Part shown: in pieces, positions 16,258-25,213 of the stretch
Position numbering within the stretch: the stretch's first letter is position 1
How the letters are laid out: each line of letters opens with the position of its first letter
Source: Falsiruegeria litorea R37
GTDB taxonomy: Bacteria; Pseudomonadota; Alphaproteobacteria; Rhodobacterales; Rhodobacteraceae
Assembly: GCF_900172225.1 (NCBI RefSeq)
Contig: NZ_FWFO01000001.1
Coordinates: forward strand, 1,488,001-1,552,000
Direction: 5' to 3'
Length of the DNA stretch: 64,000 nucleotides
Notes under the pieces: model-generated
Seen by the model: the letters and a program-made list of their open reading frames with translations, nothing else
Database searches by the model: none
Told to the model about the DNA's origin: nothing
Made by a program: the position numbers and the translations under genes

Positions 16258-16877
16258 CTCTGCGACGGTCCTGCGGGAATCCTGCCTTTTGCGGCGGACA
16301 TCACGGCGTCAGTGACGTCGTCCATGTGCACGGTCTGGATGCGGGCGTCCGGCAGAACAATTGGTTGGACAAAGGGAACGGCAGCGACCGCGCGCAACAA
16401 CGCCGTGCCACCATAAGCCTGAGGTGCGAGCAACAGAGTGGGGCGGTAGACGACCCAATCCTGTGCGGTCTGCATAAGCGCCTTGTCGCCGCGCGCCTTG
16501 CTGCGCATGAAGGCGGTTGTCGCCTGTTCGGACACGCCGGCGGCCGAGATCTGGATGATGCGCACCGGTAGATCTGCAGCGGCTTGGGCAAGTCGCGAAA
16601 CCGCCGTGACATGAATAGCTTCAAGATCATCCCTAAGCCCGTCTTGCAGCGCACCGGACGCATTGACGACCACATCCACACCGGTCAGGAATTCACGCCA
16701 TTGATCGACTGTGATTGAAGGAATGTCGCGAATGATCCATGCGTTGGTGCCGCCCGAGGCAGCGGCGGCGCTGCGCGACCGTCCAATCCCAACGACATCA
16801 AAACCGGCCAGCGCCAAAGCGCGCATGCAGGCCGATCCGATCAGGCCATAGCCCCCTAGAACAATTGCCTTGGGCAC
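16254..16877 (-). CDS. NAD(P)-binding (SDR/epimerase-like) half of a split protein
   Basis: 207 residues from a GTG start, with an N-terminal Rossmann motif (AIVLGGYGLIGSACMRALALAG), VDVVVNASGALQDGL, IIQISAAGV and VVYRPTLLLAPQAYGG. It matches atypical SDR/NAD(P)H-binding proteins but is short, ending right after the VHMDDVTDAV segment where homologues usually continue into a linker and DoxX-like membrane domain. The continuation is found in the overlapping frame of the next gene. No substrate can be inferred. Confidence 0.7.
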   Translation of the reverse strand: MPKAIVLGGYGLIGSACMRALALAGFDVVGIGRSRSAAAASGGTNAWIIRDIPSITVDQWREFLTGVDVVVNASGALQDGLRDDLEAIHVTAVSRLAQAAADLPVRIIQISAAGVSEQATTAFMRSKARGDKALMQTAQDWVVYRPTLLLAPQAYGGTALLRAVAAVPFVQPIVLPDARIQTVHMDDVTDAVMSAAKGRIPAGPSQS

Positions 16878-16967
16878 GTCCGTTCCCTTCCTCGTTCCCT
16901 TGTATCCTTACATCAGGAAACGCGGCTGAGTGCCAAGAATTCGGGGGGCGCAGTGTCGCGGTTTCCC

Positions 16968-17720
16968 TCAGGTTTGGCCGCCTGCGATTTCGATGCACTG
17001 GCCGTTGATGCTCTCGGATCCCGGGCGGACCAGCCACAAGGCTGCGGCGGCCACTTCTTCCGGCGCGATAAGACGTTTGTGGCGGTTCGAGCTTACCATA
17101 ATCTTGAGCGCGTCCTCTTTACTGACGCCAGCACGTTCCGAGATCGACACGGTGTTGCGATCCACGATGGGTGTATCGACGTAACCGGGGCAAAGCGCGT
17201 TGAACGTATATGGCGTGCCCATGAATTCTTCGGAATAGGTGCGGGTCAGCCCCACCAGCCCGTGTTTGGATGCAGCATAGGCACCAGCCCCCGGCGCGCC
17301 GCGCAATCCGGCGATAGAGGCAACAGGGACTACCCGGCCCCAATCGGTTTCCAGCATCGAGCGCAGGCTTTCGCGGATCGTCAGGAAGGCGCCATCCAGA
17401 TTGGTGGCCATGATGTTGCGCCAGAATTCCATGTCGGTCTTTTGCAGCATCTTGCCCTCGGCAATGCCTGCATTGGGGACCGAGATCTGGATCGGGCCAT
17501 TCTTGGCAACAGCCGCCGCAATCTTGGCTGTCACGTCGTCCTCATTCCGAACATCCATGGCCATCGCGGTCATGTTGTCGGTGGCAACCTCTTCCAGCAC
17601 CTCTTGGCGGCGTCCGGTGATTGTCACATGGGCGCCCTCATCGGCCAGGGCGCGTGCAATGGCCAGTCCGATCCCTGTGCCGCCACCCGTTACCAGCGCA
17701 TGTTTTCCCTGCAAACTCAT
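16968..17720 (-). CDS. SDR family NAD(P)-dependent oxidoreductase
   Basis: 250 residues from the ATG at 17720, which follows GGAGGACAGGAT; the longer frame to 17792 lacks a ribosome site. It is a classical short-chain dehydrogenase: cofactor motif TGGGTGIGLAIARAL, PNAGIAEG in place of the usual NNAG, catalytic Ser in VASIAGLRG and YAASK, and a C-terminal GGQT. It resembles 3-hydroxybutyrate or 3-oxoacyl reductase-like enzymes, but the substrate is not evident. It stands alone on the minus strand. Confidence 0.88.
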   Translation of the reverse strand: MSLQGKHALVTGGGTGIGLAIARALADEGAHVTITGRRQEVLEEVATDNMTAMAMDVRNEDDVTAKIAAAVAKNGPIQISVPNAGIAEGKMLQKTDMEFWRNIMATNLDGAFLTIRESLRSMLETDWGRVVPVASIAGLRGAPGAGAYAASKHGLVGLTRTYSEEFMGTPYTFNALCPGYVDTPIVDRNTVSISERAGVSKEDALKIMVSSNRHKRLIAPEEVAAAALWLVRPGSESINGQCIEIAGGQT

Positions 17721-17805
17721 ATCCTGTCCTCCCGTTTCCTGACCCAACCCTACGCGTGACTGGCGATGTGACAAGCCGCGCCGTTCCGTCACAAAGGGGT
17801 ATCAG

Positions 17806-17876
17806 GGCATGCAATCGCATGCCGTAAACGACGTTCAAATTGTCGCATTCCAGATGTTGGTCTGTACAATTGTCGC
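17806..17876. other. Perfect hairpin and two 9-bp direct repeats between divergent genes
   Basis: GGCATGC-AATC-GCATGCC forms a perfect 7-bp stem at 17806-17823. AATTGTCGC occurs at 17838-17846 and again at 17868-17876, exactly 30 bases apart or about three helical turns. They lie in the 219-base gap between the SDR and methyltransferase starts and may be regulator half-sites. Confidence 0.3.
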
Positions 17877-17939
17877 CGCCATGCAGTAGGGGACACCCAA
17901 GCTGACTGAAAGGTGCGTGTCATCCATGGAACACCGCAC

Positions 17940-18395
17940 ATGACACTTCGAAAGATTGACCTGCCGCCACTTTGGTTGCTGGGATTTGCTGCCCTTGCAT
18001 GGATGCAGTCCCGGTTCTTGTCGCTTGGGTTGTCTTTGGAGGGGCCGATTTCCGGCCTTCTCAGCGGGCTGCTGATCGGTGCCGGGCTGCTGTTGATGCT
18101 GCTCGCAGTAACCGAGATGCGCAGGCATCAGACCACGCTCTGGCCGCACGAGAATGCGCAGTCGCTGGTTCAGACAGGCATCTTCAAGCGCACACGCAAC
18201 CCCATTTATCTGGGTGACGTTCTGATCCTGGCAGGGCTGATTCTGCGGTTTGACGCCGTGTTGGCGCTACCACTTGTTCCGATCTTTGTCTGGCTGCTGG
18301 AGCGACGCTTTGTCATTCCGGAAGAAAACCGGCTCAGGCGGACGTTTCGCGCGGATTTTGCCCGTTATCAAGGCAAAACGCGCCGTTGGGTGTAG
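17940..18395 (+). CDS. Membrane methyltransferase, isoprenylcysteine carboxyl methyltransferase-like
   Basis: 151 residues from the ATG at 17940; a GTG at 17913 in the same frame is an alternative start. There are three or four hydrophobic segments and the C-terminal signature of the ICMT/phospholipid methyltransferase-like group: FKRTRNPIYLGDVLILAG, followed by LERRFVIPEENRLRRTF and FARYQGKTRRWV. The SAM-binding part is the RNPIY and EE/LxxxF region. Bacterial members are mostly uncharacterised; membrane location is predicted. Confidence 0.8.
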   Translation: MTLRKIDLPPLWLLGFAALAWMQSRFLSLGLSLEGPISGLLSGLLIGAGLLLMLLAVTEMRRHQTTLWPHENAQSLVQTGIFKRTRNPIYLGDVLILAGLILRFDAVLALPLVPIFVWLLERRFVIPEENRLRRTFRADFARYQGKTRRWV

Positions 18396-18525
18396 GAGTT
18401 TTGTGACACTGGACCTAACGTTCTTAATGCTGCGCTTGCGAAATAATGTTGCGCAATTTATGGCATGGCTTTGCGAACCGAACCAAACCGCGTCCGAAAA
18501 CGGGCGAAAAAGGGGGACCTGACGG

Positions 18526-20097
18526 GTGAAAATAGGCACACCAAAGGAAATATTTGAGGGGGAAGCGCGTGTCGCGATGACCCCGGCGTCTGCGCTGCAG
18601 TTGCAGAAACTTGGTTATGACTGCGCGATCGAAAGCGGGGCAGGTGTTGCCGCCGGTTTCTCGGATGCGACGTACGAAGAAGCAGGTGTCGAGGTCATCA
18701 AGACCGCCGCGGCCCTGTGGAAAGAGGTCGACATCATCGCCAAGGTGCGCCAGCCTAATGAGACTGAGCTCAAGCGCCTGAATGGCGACAAGACGCTGAT
18801 CTCGTTCTTCAACCCTGCCGGGAACGAAGAAGGGATGGAGCTGGCCAAGTCCAAAGGCGCAAACGTCATCGCCATGGAAATGGTGCCGCGTATCTCTCGC
18901 GCGCAGAAGATGGACGCGCTGTCGTCGATGGCTAACATCGCGGGCTACCGTGCCGTGATCGAGGCAGGCAACAACTTTGGTCGCTTCTTCACTGGTCAGA
19001 TCACCGCTGCGGGTAAAGTTCCCCCGGCGAAGGTTCTGGTTGTCGGTGCTGGTGTGGCCGGTCTGGCCGCCATCGGCACCTCGACCTCGCTTGGTGCGAT
19101 CACTCTGGCGTTCGACGTGCGGCCCGAAGTGGCTGAACAGGTCGAATCCATGGGTGCCGAGTTCGTTTACCTGGACTTCGAAGAGGAGCAGCAGGACGGT
19201 GCGGCAACAGGCGGTTATGCGTCCGTGTCCTCTCCTGAGTTCCGCGAGGCACAGCTGGCCAAGTTCCGTGAACTGGCGCCTGAGGTCGACATCGTCATCA
19301 CCACGGCCCTGATCCCCAACCGCGAAGCGCCCGAGCTGTGGACCGAGGATATGGTCGCCGCGATGAAGCCGGGTTCGGTCATCGTTGACCTTGCGGCTGA
19401 AAAGGGCGGCAACTGCAAGCTGACTGTCGCGGACGAGAAGATCGTGACCGACAATGGCGTGACCATCATCGGCTACACCGACTTCCCCAGCCGGATGGCA
19501 GCGCAGGCCTCGACGCTCTATGCGACCAACATCCGTCACATGATGACCGACCTGACCCCTGAAAAAGACGGTCAGATCGTGCACGACATGGAAGACGACG
19601 TGATCCGCGGCGCAACCGTGACCCACCAGGGTGAGATCACCTTCCCGCCGCCGCCGCCCAAAGTGGCCGCAATTGCCGCGCAGAAAAAGCCCGAGGTCAA
19701 GGAACTGACCCCGGAAGAGAAGCGCGCGCAAGAGGTCGCCGAATTCAAGGCGCAGACCAAGCAGCAGGTGACCCTGCTGGCGGTTGGTGCGGTTGTGATG
19801 CTGGGTGTGGGCCTTGTTGCCCCGGCCAGCTTCATGCAGCACTTCATCGTGTTTGTGCTGGCTGTGTTTGTGGGCTTCCAGGTGATCTGGAACGTTTCGC
19901 ACTCGCTGCACACCCCGCTGATGGCTGTGACCAACGCGATTTCGTCGATCATCATCCTGGGCGCCCTGATGCAGATCGGGTCGGGCTCGTTCCTGGTGAT
20001 CCTGCTGGCGGCGTCGTCGGTCTTCATGGCCGGGATCAACATCTTCGGCGGCTTCCTCGTGACACGGCGCATGCTCGCCATGTTCCAGAAATCCTAA
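18526..20097 (+). CDS. pntA: NAD(P) transhydrogenase subunit alpha
   Basis: A 523-residue alpha subunit of the proton-translocating transhydrogenase, which uses the proton gradient to drive hydride transfer from NADH to NADP+. It starts at a GTG preceded by GGGGGA. The N-terminal NAD(H)-binding domain I covers about residues 1-380 ([46 protein letters not shown]). A Pro/Lys-rich linker ([20 protein letters not shown]) precedes about four C-terminal membrane helices. It is full-length and unsplit, and is followed 14 bases later by pntB. Confidence 0.97.
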   Translation: MKIGTPKEIFEGEARVAMTPASALQLQKLGYDCAIESGAGVAAGFSDATYEEAGVEVIKTAAALWKEVDIIAKVRQPNETELKRLNGDKTLISFFNPAGNEEGMELAKSKGANVIAMEMVPRISRAQKMDALSSMANIAGYRAVIEAGNNFGRFFTGQITAAGKVPPAKVLVVGAGVAGLAAIGTSTSLGAITLAFDVRPEVAEQVESMGAEFVYLDFEEEQQDGAATGGYASVSSPEFREAQLAKFRELAPEVDIVITTALIPNREAPELWTEDMVAAMKPGSVIVDLAAEKGGNCKLTVADEKIVTDNGVTIIGYTDFPSRMAAQASTLYATNIRHMMTDLTPEKDGQIVHDMEDDVIRGATVTHQGEITFPPPPPKVAAIAAQKKPEVKELTPEEKRAQEVAEFKAQTKQQVTLLAVGAVVMLGVGLVAPASFMQHFIVFVLAVFVGFQVIWNVSHSLHTPLMAVTNAISSIIILGALMQIGSGSFLVILLAASSVFMAGINIFGGFLVTRRMLAMFQKS

Positions 20098-20111
20098 AGG
20101 AGTAGAGGACA

Positions 20112-21545
20112 ATGGACTTTGGATTTACCACTGCGGCCTATGTCGTCGCGGCTGTTCTCTTCATCCTGTCTCTGGGCGGTCTGTCTGGTCAGGAAAGCGC
20201 CAAGCGCGCGGTATGGTACGGTATTGTCGGCATGGGCCTGGCGGTCTTTGCAACCCTGATCGGTCCTGGTGCCGGCCTGTGGTGGCTGTCGATCATCCTG
20301 ATCGCCCTGGGTGGCATGATCGGCTATCAGCTGGCGTCAAAGGTCGAAATGACCCAGATGCCGGAGCTGGTGGCTGGCATGCACGCGCTGGTGGGTCTGG
20401 CGGCCGTGTTCGTGGGCTTCAACGCGCATTTCGAACTGGGCAACGTCATGGCCATGGACGAGGCGACCAAGAAGACCCTCGAAGGGTTTGCGGCGCTGCT
20501 GGCCAAGAAAGACGGTGTCGAGATCAACATCCTGCGGGTCGAAGCGGCCTTGGGGATCTGGATCGGTGCTGTGACCTTTACCGGGTCGGTCATTGCTTAT
20601 GGCAAGCTGTCGGGCAAGGTGACATCCGCGGCAACCAAACTGCCGGGCGGTCACATGCTGAACGCCAGTGCGGCTGCGCTGTCGTTGATCTGCCTGATCT
20701 GGTATCTGAACTCGGGCGGTTTCTTCCCGCTGTTGGTTCTGACCATTGCGGCGCTGTTCATCGGTTATCACCTGATCATGGGCATCGGCGGCGCCGACAT
20801 GCCGGTGGTTGTGTCGATGCTGAACTCCTACTCGGGGTGGGCGGCGGCCGCGATCGGCTTCTCGCTGGGCAACGACCTGCTGATCGTTGTGGGTGCTCTG
20901 GTTGGTTCCTCGGGTGCCATCCTGTCCTACATCATGTGTAAGGCGATGAACCGCTCGTTCATCAGCGTGATCCTGGGCGGCTTTGGCGGCACCACCGGTC
21001 CCGCGATGGAGGTTGAGGGCGAGCAGGTCGCAATCGACGCCGAGGGCGTGGCAACTGCTCTGGACGAAGCTGACAGCGTCATCATCATCCCAGGTTACGG
21101 CATGGCCGTTGCACAGGCACAGCAGAACGTGGCGGAGCTGACCCGTCGTCTGCGCGCCAAGGGCAAAGAAGTGCGCTTTGCGATCCACCCGGTTGCGGGG
21201 CGTCTGCCGGGGCACATGAACGTGCTCTTGGCCGAAGCCAAGGTGCCGTATGACATCGTGATGGAGATGGACGAGATCAACGATGACTTCCCGGAAACGG
21301 ACGTGGCCATCGTCATCGGGTCGAACGACATCGTGAACCCGGCGGCGCAAGAGGACCCCAACTCGCCGATCGCGGGCATGCCAGTTCTGGAGTGCTGGAA
21401 AGCCAAGCAGGTGTTCGTGTCCAAGCGTGGTCAGGGCACGGGCTATTCAGGCATCGAAAACCCGCTGTTCTACAAAGAGAACACGCGCATGTTCTATGGC
21501 GACGCCAAGGCCTCGCTGGACACACTGCTGACCATGATCAATTGA
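20112..21545 (+). CDS. pntB: NAD(P) transhydrogenase subunit beta
   Basis: A 477-residue beta subunit. The N-terminal two-thirds holds about eight or nine membrane helices (proton channel domain II). The C-terminal NADP(H)-binding domain III shows [63 protein letters not shown] and [17 protein letters not shown]. An AAAGGAG site precedes the ATG. The operon closes with the terminator at 21568-21597. Confidence 0.97.
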   Translation: MDFGFTTAAYVVAAVLFILSLGGLSGQESAKRAVWYGIVGMGLAVFATLIGPGAGLWWLSIILIALGGMIGYQLASKVEMTQMPELVAGMHALVGLAAVFVGFNAHFELGNVMAMDEATKKTLEGFAALLAKKDGVEINILRVEAALGIWIGAVTFTGSVIAYGKLSGKVTSAATKLPGGHMLNASAAALSLICLIWYLNSGGFFPLLVLTIAALFIGYHLIMGIGGADMPVVVSMLNSYSGWAAAAIGFSLGNDLLIVVGALVGSSGAILSYIMCKAMNRSFISVILGGFGGTTGPAMEVEGEQVAIDAEGVATALDEADSVIIIPGYGMAVAQAQQNVAELTRRLRAKGKEVRFAIHPVAGRLPGHMNVLLAEAKVPYDIVMEMDEINDDFPETDVAIVIGSNDIVNPAAQEDPNSPIAGMPVLECWKAKQVFVSKRGQGTGYSGIENPLFYKENTRMFYGDAKASLDTLLTMIN

Positions 21546-21567
21546 TCTTGGAATTGCGGGAAAACGG

Positions 21568-21597
21568 AAAGGGCGCTCTTCGGGGCGCCCTTTTTTT
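21568..21597 (+). terminator. Rho-independent terminator of pntAB
   Basis: GGGCGC / GCGCCC stem, extended by AAA/TTT pairs, with an 8-base loop and a run of seven T, 23 bases after the pntB stop. Confidence 0.92.
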
Positions 21598-21600
21598 GTG

Positions 21601-21646
21601 CGAGGCTCTGCCTCGCGCTCCGGGATATTTTTGGCAAGAGGAAGAG
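21601..21646 (+). repeat. Dispersed hairpin-plus-tail repeat, copy 1
   Basis: CGAGGC-TCT-GCCTCG hairpin (21601-21615) followed by CGGGATATTTTTGGCAAGAG (21621-21640) and GAAGAG. The same arrangement recurs at 34889-34946, inverted at 48903-48959, and in a diverged form at 50941-50997. All four copies lie just after gene ends. Confidence 0.7.
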
Positions 21647-21733
21647 TGGAGGCGCGAAAAACCGCTGCGTTTCAATGCGTTGGGAGGTTTGTATACCTTT
21701 GCATTCATCTAAGCTATTGATTTAAAAAGATAA

Positions 21734-21761
21734 TTGATGTTGAGGCGGGCGACGTTATAGT
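21734..21761 (+). promoter_or_regulatory. Predicted promoter of the DUF3422 gene
   Basis: TTGATG (21734-21739), a 16-base spacer, and TATAGT (21756-21761), in an AT-rich patch 24 bases before the start codon. Confidence 0.45.
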
Positions 21762-21784
21762 GGCGCAAAGCCCGGAGACGCCCC

Positions 21785-23062
21785 ATGCCACCGATTCAGG
21801 ACCATCCCTTGCGCTATGCGCTTGCCAACGAGTTGCATGCGCGCCCGTTTCCGGTGTCGCAGGCGCCCTGCACGGTGGTGTTCCTGGCGATCAAGAAACC
21901 GGATCAGGCGGCGGGTCGTGACAGGGGGGTGGACCGGGCGCATCTGTTGGATCTGTTGGATCGCCACGGCGCGCCGCACCCACAACCGGACGCCACGCAC
22001 TATGCCGGCCAGATCGGGCGGCATTGGCTAAAATGGGAACAGCACACAGAGTTCGTGACCTATACGGCATTTTCGGACGGGGTGAGCGAGCGAGAGTTCA
22101 ACCCAACGGATTTTGAGGTCTTCCCCGCGGATTGGCTGGAACAGGCGCCGGGGCAACGGGTGACCTCGGCCATGGTGCGTGTTTTGGATCGCCCTGACAA
22201 AGCGCAGGTCAAACGGTACTTGGCGGATTGGTTTGTTCCGGAAAGCCTGGCGGTGTCGCAGGTGTTGGATGATGCAGCCATTGCGGCAGGGGATTTCCGG
22301 ATCGACCCGGCCGGGCACATGCGCTTTGCCGTCTTTGTCTCCAAGACCACTGGCAAGCGGCGGGTGGGGCGGATCGTGCAACGCCTGTGCGAGGTCGAGA
22401 CCTACAAGGCGATGTCGATGCTGGGCTTTGCACGGGTCAAATCACTGAACGAGCGGCTGGGAGAGATGGATGTGCGTCTGACACAGCTGATGGTCGAGAT
22501 GACAGAAGGCGAAGCGCCCGCCGATGAGATGCTGCCGCAGCTCTTGTCGATCTCGACCCAGCTGGAAACCATGGCCGCGCGCTCGTCGTTCCGGTTTGGT
22601 GCGACAGGCGCCTATGAGGCCATCGTGAACCAGCGCATCCAGTCCCTGCGCGAGGAACGCTTTGAAGGGCGGCAGAGCTTTGCCGACTTCATGATGCGCC
22701 GGTATGAACCTGCGATGCGAACCGTGAAGTCAACCGAAACCCGACTGCAGATGCTGTCGGACCGGGCGATCCGGGCGGGCGAGTTGCTGCGAACGCGGGT
22801 CGATGTGGAACGCAGCGCGCAGAACCAGGCCTTGCTGGAAAGCATGGACCGCCGGGCCGATCTGGCCCTGCGGCTACAGCACACGGTCGAGGGGCTGTCG
22901 GTGGTGGCGATCAGCTACTACGCGGTCTCTCTGGCGGCGTATCTGCTCTATCCGCTGACTGCGACGGGATTGAGCAAGGGGATGATCACCGCGCTGGTCA
23001 CTCTGCCGGTTGTTGGGTTGGTGTGGCTGATGGTGCGCCGGATCCGGAAGCGGATCGAATAG
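21785..23062 (+). CDS. DUF3422 family membrane-anchored protein
   Basis: A 425-residue member of DUF3422, recognised by HPLRYALANELHARPFPV at the N-terminus, HYAGQIGRHWLKWEQHTEF, and two C-terminal membrane segments (about residues 365-390 and 400-420) after a long helical region. Function is unknown; the membrane-proximal helices suggest an oligomeric cytoplasmic domain on a C-terminal hairpin anchor. Its last 65 bases overlap the convergent YeeE/YedE gene. Confidence 0.85.
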   Translation: MPPIQDHPLRYALANELHARPFPVSQAPCTVVFLAIKKPDQAAGRDRGVDRAHLLDLLDRHGAPHPQPDATHYAGQIGRHWLKWEQHTEFVTYTAFSDGVSEREFNPTDFEVFPADWLEQAPGQRVTSAMVRVLDRPDKAQVKRYLADWFVPESLAVSQVLDDAAIAAGDFRIDPAGHMRFAVFVSKTTGKRRVGRIVQRLCEVETYKAMSMLGFARVKSLNERLGEMDVRLTQLMVEMTEGEAPADEMLPQLLSISTQLETMAARSSFRFGATGAYEAIVNQRIQSLREERFEGRQSFADFMMRRYEPAMRTVKSTETRLQMLSDRAIRAGELLRTRVDVERSAQNQALLESMDRRADLALRLQHTVEGLSVVAISYYAVSLAAYLLYPLTATGLSKGMITALVTLPVVGLVWLMVRRIRKRIE

Positions 23063-24068
23063 CCTGATCTGCCAGTTTGCCCCCAAAAGCGATCGACAGC
23101 AGGGCGGTGATTGCGGCGACGCTCAGGGTGGGAACACCTGACAAACCAGCGCCAACCGTACAACCGCCGGCAAGAACGCCGCCCATCCCCATGAGCGCTG
23201 CACCAGCCAGATAACGCCCGGTCTGGCGCGGGCTTTCGAAACTCTGCCAGCGGAAACTGCCGAACAGCAGGGCTGCGACCAAGGCACCGGTCAGGACACC
23301 ACCCATCAAGCCCACGCCAAAGCCCGGCAAGATCGAAGTCGACGCAACGGTGTAGAACAGGCTGTCTGCAGCCGGAGAGGTGAAGGACAGGCTTTCCAGC
23401 GCAATGGGGTCAAACTCATCCAGCAGAATGTAGCCGGTGCCGACCCACCCCAGCGGAGCCAATGCACCGATGAGGGCTGCCCCAAGCAAGACCAGTGGAC
23501 CATTCCCCGACCGCAGGGCCGTGATCAGAGCGGCCCCACCCAACGCACCGGCATAGAGCCAAGCGCCACCGGGCAAAGTTGCGAGCGAGACGTTGGAACC
23601 AAGATCAAAAGTGACCGAACCGACCGCCACCCGCAGCGGGGCCAAGACGCCCTTGAGCATGGCGTGGGCCACCACGGCAAACACCAACAGAACCAGCAAA
23701 GCGCGCAGGTTTCCGGTGCCCCCCAAAACGGTCAGGCGGGAAACACAGCCTCGGGTCAACACCATGCCGATGCCGAACATCACCCCGCCCAGAACGATCG
23801 CGAGTATGGGGAATTCAGATGCCATAAAACGGTGCTCGTCGAAAGTGATCAGTTCCGCTGACACCAGCCACTGGGTGCCGATCACGGCCACGGCCAGGGC
23901 CATCATCCAGACACCGGCAGCAGAGCGGCGATCTTCTCCCACCACGGCGCGACGAAAGCAAAACCCAGTGCGTTCGGCGAGGAAGCCGAAGATCGCGCCA
24001 AGGATAAGCGCCAGCGCGACACTGGCTTGTTTTGCGGTTGTCTCTTCAAAGCCGAATGTTTCGAACAT
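22998..24068 (-). CDS. YeeE/YedE family transporter (thiosulfate/sulfur-compound type)
   Basis: 356 residues from the ATG at 24068, which follows GGAGG; the frame to 24125 is not needed. There are about nine or ten hydrophobic segments forming two similar halves. Cysteines that the family uses in the permeation path are present: TGFCFRRAVVG near the N-terminus, LTRGCVSRLTVLGG, and GGCTVGAGLSGVPTLS in the second half. TsuA is the characterised thiosulfate-uptake member; the substrate here is inferred. The 3' end lies inside the convergent DUF3422 frame. Confidence 0.85.
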   Translation of the reverse strand: MFETFGFEETTAKQASVALALILGAIFGFLAERTGFCFRRAVVGEDRRSAAGVWMMALAVAVIGTQWLVSAELITFDEHRFMASEFPILAIVLGGVMFGIGMVLTRGCVSRLTVLGGTGNLRALLVLLVFAVVAHAMLKGVLAPLRVAVGSVTFDLGSNVSLATLPGGAWLYAGALGGAALITALRSGNGPLVLLGAALIGALAPLGWVGTGYILLDEFDPIALESLSFTSPAADSLFYTVASTSILPGFGVGLMGGVLTGALVAALLFGSFRWQSFESPRQTGRYLAGAALMGMGGVLAGGCTVGAGLSGVPTLSVAAITALLSIAFGGKLADQAIRSASGSGAPSATPTQQPAE

Positions 24069-24226
24069 GGGGGCCTCCAGCCGGGGTGGGTACTGAGTTC
24101 CACTAGGTCCAGCACTCATCAACAATCAAGGCTATGTGAATATGATGGTGCGTTTCGGAGGGGGAAGATTTCTTGATCTTGAATGGGGAAGGGGAACAAT
24201 ATCGTCGTTCTGCGACCCTGGAAAGA

Positions 24227-24258
24227 CAAACGGCCGCCCGTTGCGGGGCGGCCGTTTG
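24227..24258 (-). terminator. Terminator of the peptide ABC transporter operon
   Basis: A perfect 13-bp stem CAAACGGCCGCCC / GGGCGGCCGTTTG with a 6-base loop. On the minus strand TCTTTCC follows. It lies 22 bases past the permease stop. Confidence 0.8.
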
Positions 24259-24280
24259 CAGATGTTCTTTTTTGCTGTGC

Positions 24281-25213
24281 TCAGCGACCGCGGATACGCG
24301 GGTCCAGAGCGTCGCGCAGACCGTCGCCCAGATAGTTGACGCTCAGCACGGTCAGCGAGATCGCAAGCCCGGGCCAGATCACACGCTCGGGGTATTGTTG
24401 CAGATAGTCGACGCCATCAAACAGCAGCCGGCCCCAGGTTGGGAAGTCGGGCGGGAAGCCCAAGCCAAGGAACGACAAGGCGCTTTCGGTGATGATTGCG
24501 GTAGCAATACCCAGGGTGGCCGACACCATGATCGGCGACAGCACGTTGGGCAGAATGTGGCGGGTGATCAGCTTGGAGTTGGTGGTCCCGATGGAGCGGG
24601 CGGCGAGAACGAACTCGCGTTCCTTCAGGGCCAGCACATCACCGCGCACGATACGGGCTGTAGGCATCCACGAGGTGATGCCGATGGCGGACACGATCAG
24701 GATGAAAATCCCCTGTTCCAGACCGAAGGCCGCATTCAAAGGCTCGCGGAACAGCAGCATCATCACCAGCAGCAGTGGCAGCAGAGGCAGAGCCAGGAAC
24801 AGGTCGGTCAGGCGCATCAGCGGGCCGTCGAGCCGCTTGAAGAACCCCGCCAGAACGCCCACGAACGAACCCAGGAACAGCGCCAGCAGCATCGCGGTGA
24901 TGCCCACTGAAACAGAGGTCGCGCCGCCGGCCATCATGCGAGCCAACAGGTCACGGCCCAATTGGTCGGTGCCAAAGGGGTGCGCCCAGCTGGGGCCCTG
25001 ATTGCGGGACCGGATGTCGATCTGGGTCGCGTCGATGTCCCAGATGAACGGCCCAAGATACACGCCGGCCACGATCAGGATGAACAGAACGCCGCCCATC
25101 ATCGCGCCCTTGTGGGTCTTGAACTGGTCCCACACGTCCAACCATTGGCTGCGCGGCGGTTTGGTCGGTTCCGGTTGGTTCAGCGTAGTCTGAGTTTTGC
25201 TTAGTTCAGTCAT
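24281..25213 (-). CDS. Peptide/nickel-type ABC transporter permease (DppC/OppC-like)
   Basis: 310 residues from the ATG at 25213, whose first codons overlap the end of the upstream permease gene by 8 bases. There are six membrane segments with the long cytosolic N-terminus typical of OppC. Visible features are HPFGTDQLGRDLLARMM and the EAA-loop region EREFVLAARSIGTTNSKLITRHILPN, which docks on the ATPase. It is the last gene of the minus-strand set: binding protein, OppB-like, OppC-like. Confidence 0.9.
   Translation of the reverse strand: MTELSKTQTTLNQPEPTKPPRSQWLDVWDQFKTHKGAMMGGVLFILIVAGVYLGPFIWDIDATQIDIRSRNQGPSWAHPFGTDQLGRDLLARMMAGGATSVSVGITAMLLALFLGSFVGVLAGFFKRLDGPLMRLTDLFLALPLLPLLLVMMLLFREPLNAAFGLEQGIFILIVSAIGITSWMPTARIVRGDVLALKEREFVLAARSIGTTNSKLITRHILPNVLSPIMVSATLGIATAIITESALSFLGLGFPPDFPTWGRLLFDGVDYLQQYPERVIWPGLAISLTVLSVNYLGDGLRDALDPRIRGR

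Noticed and set aside
18424-20112. 562-codon minus-strand frame opposite pntA
   Set aside because: His/Arg-rich composition with no motif; an antisense shadow of pntA.
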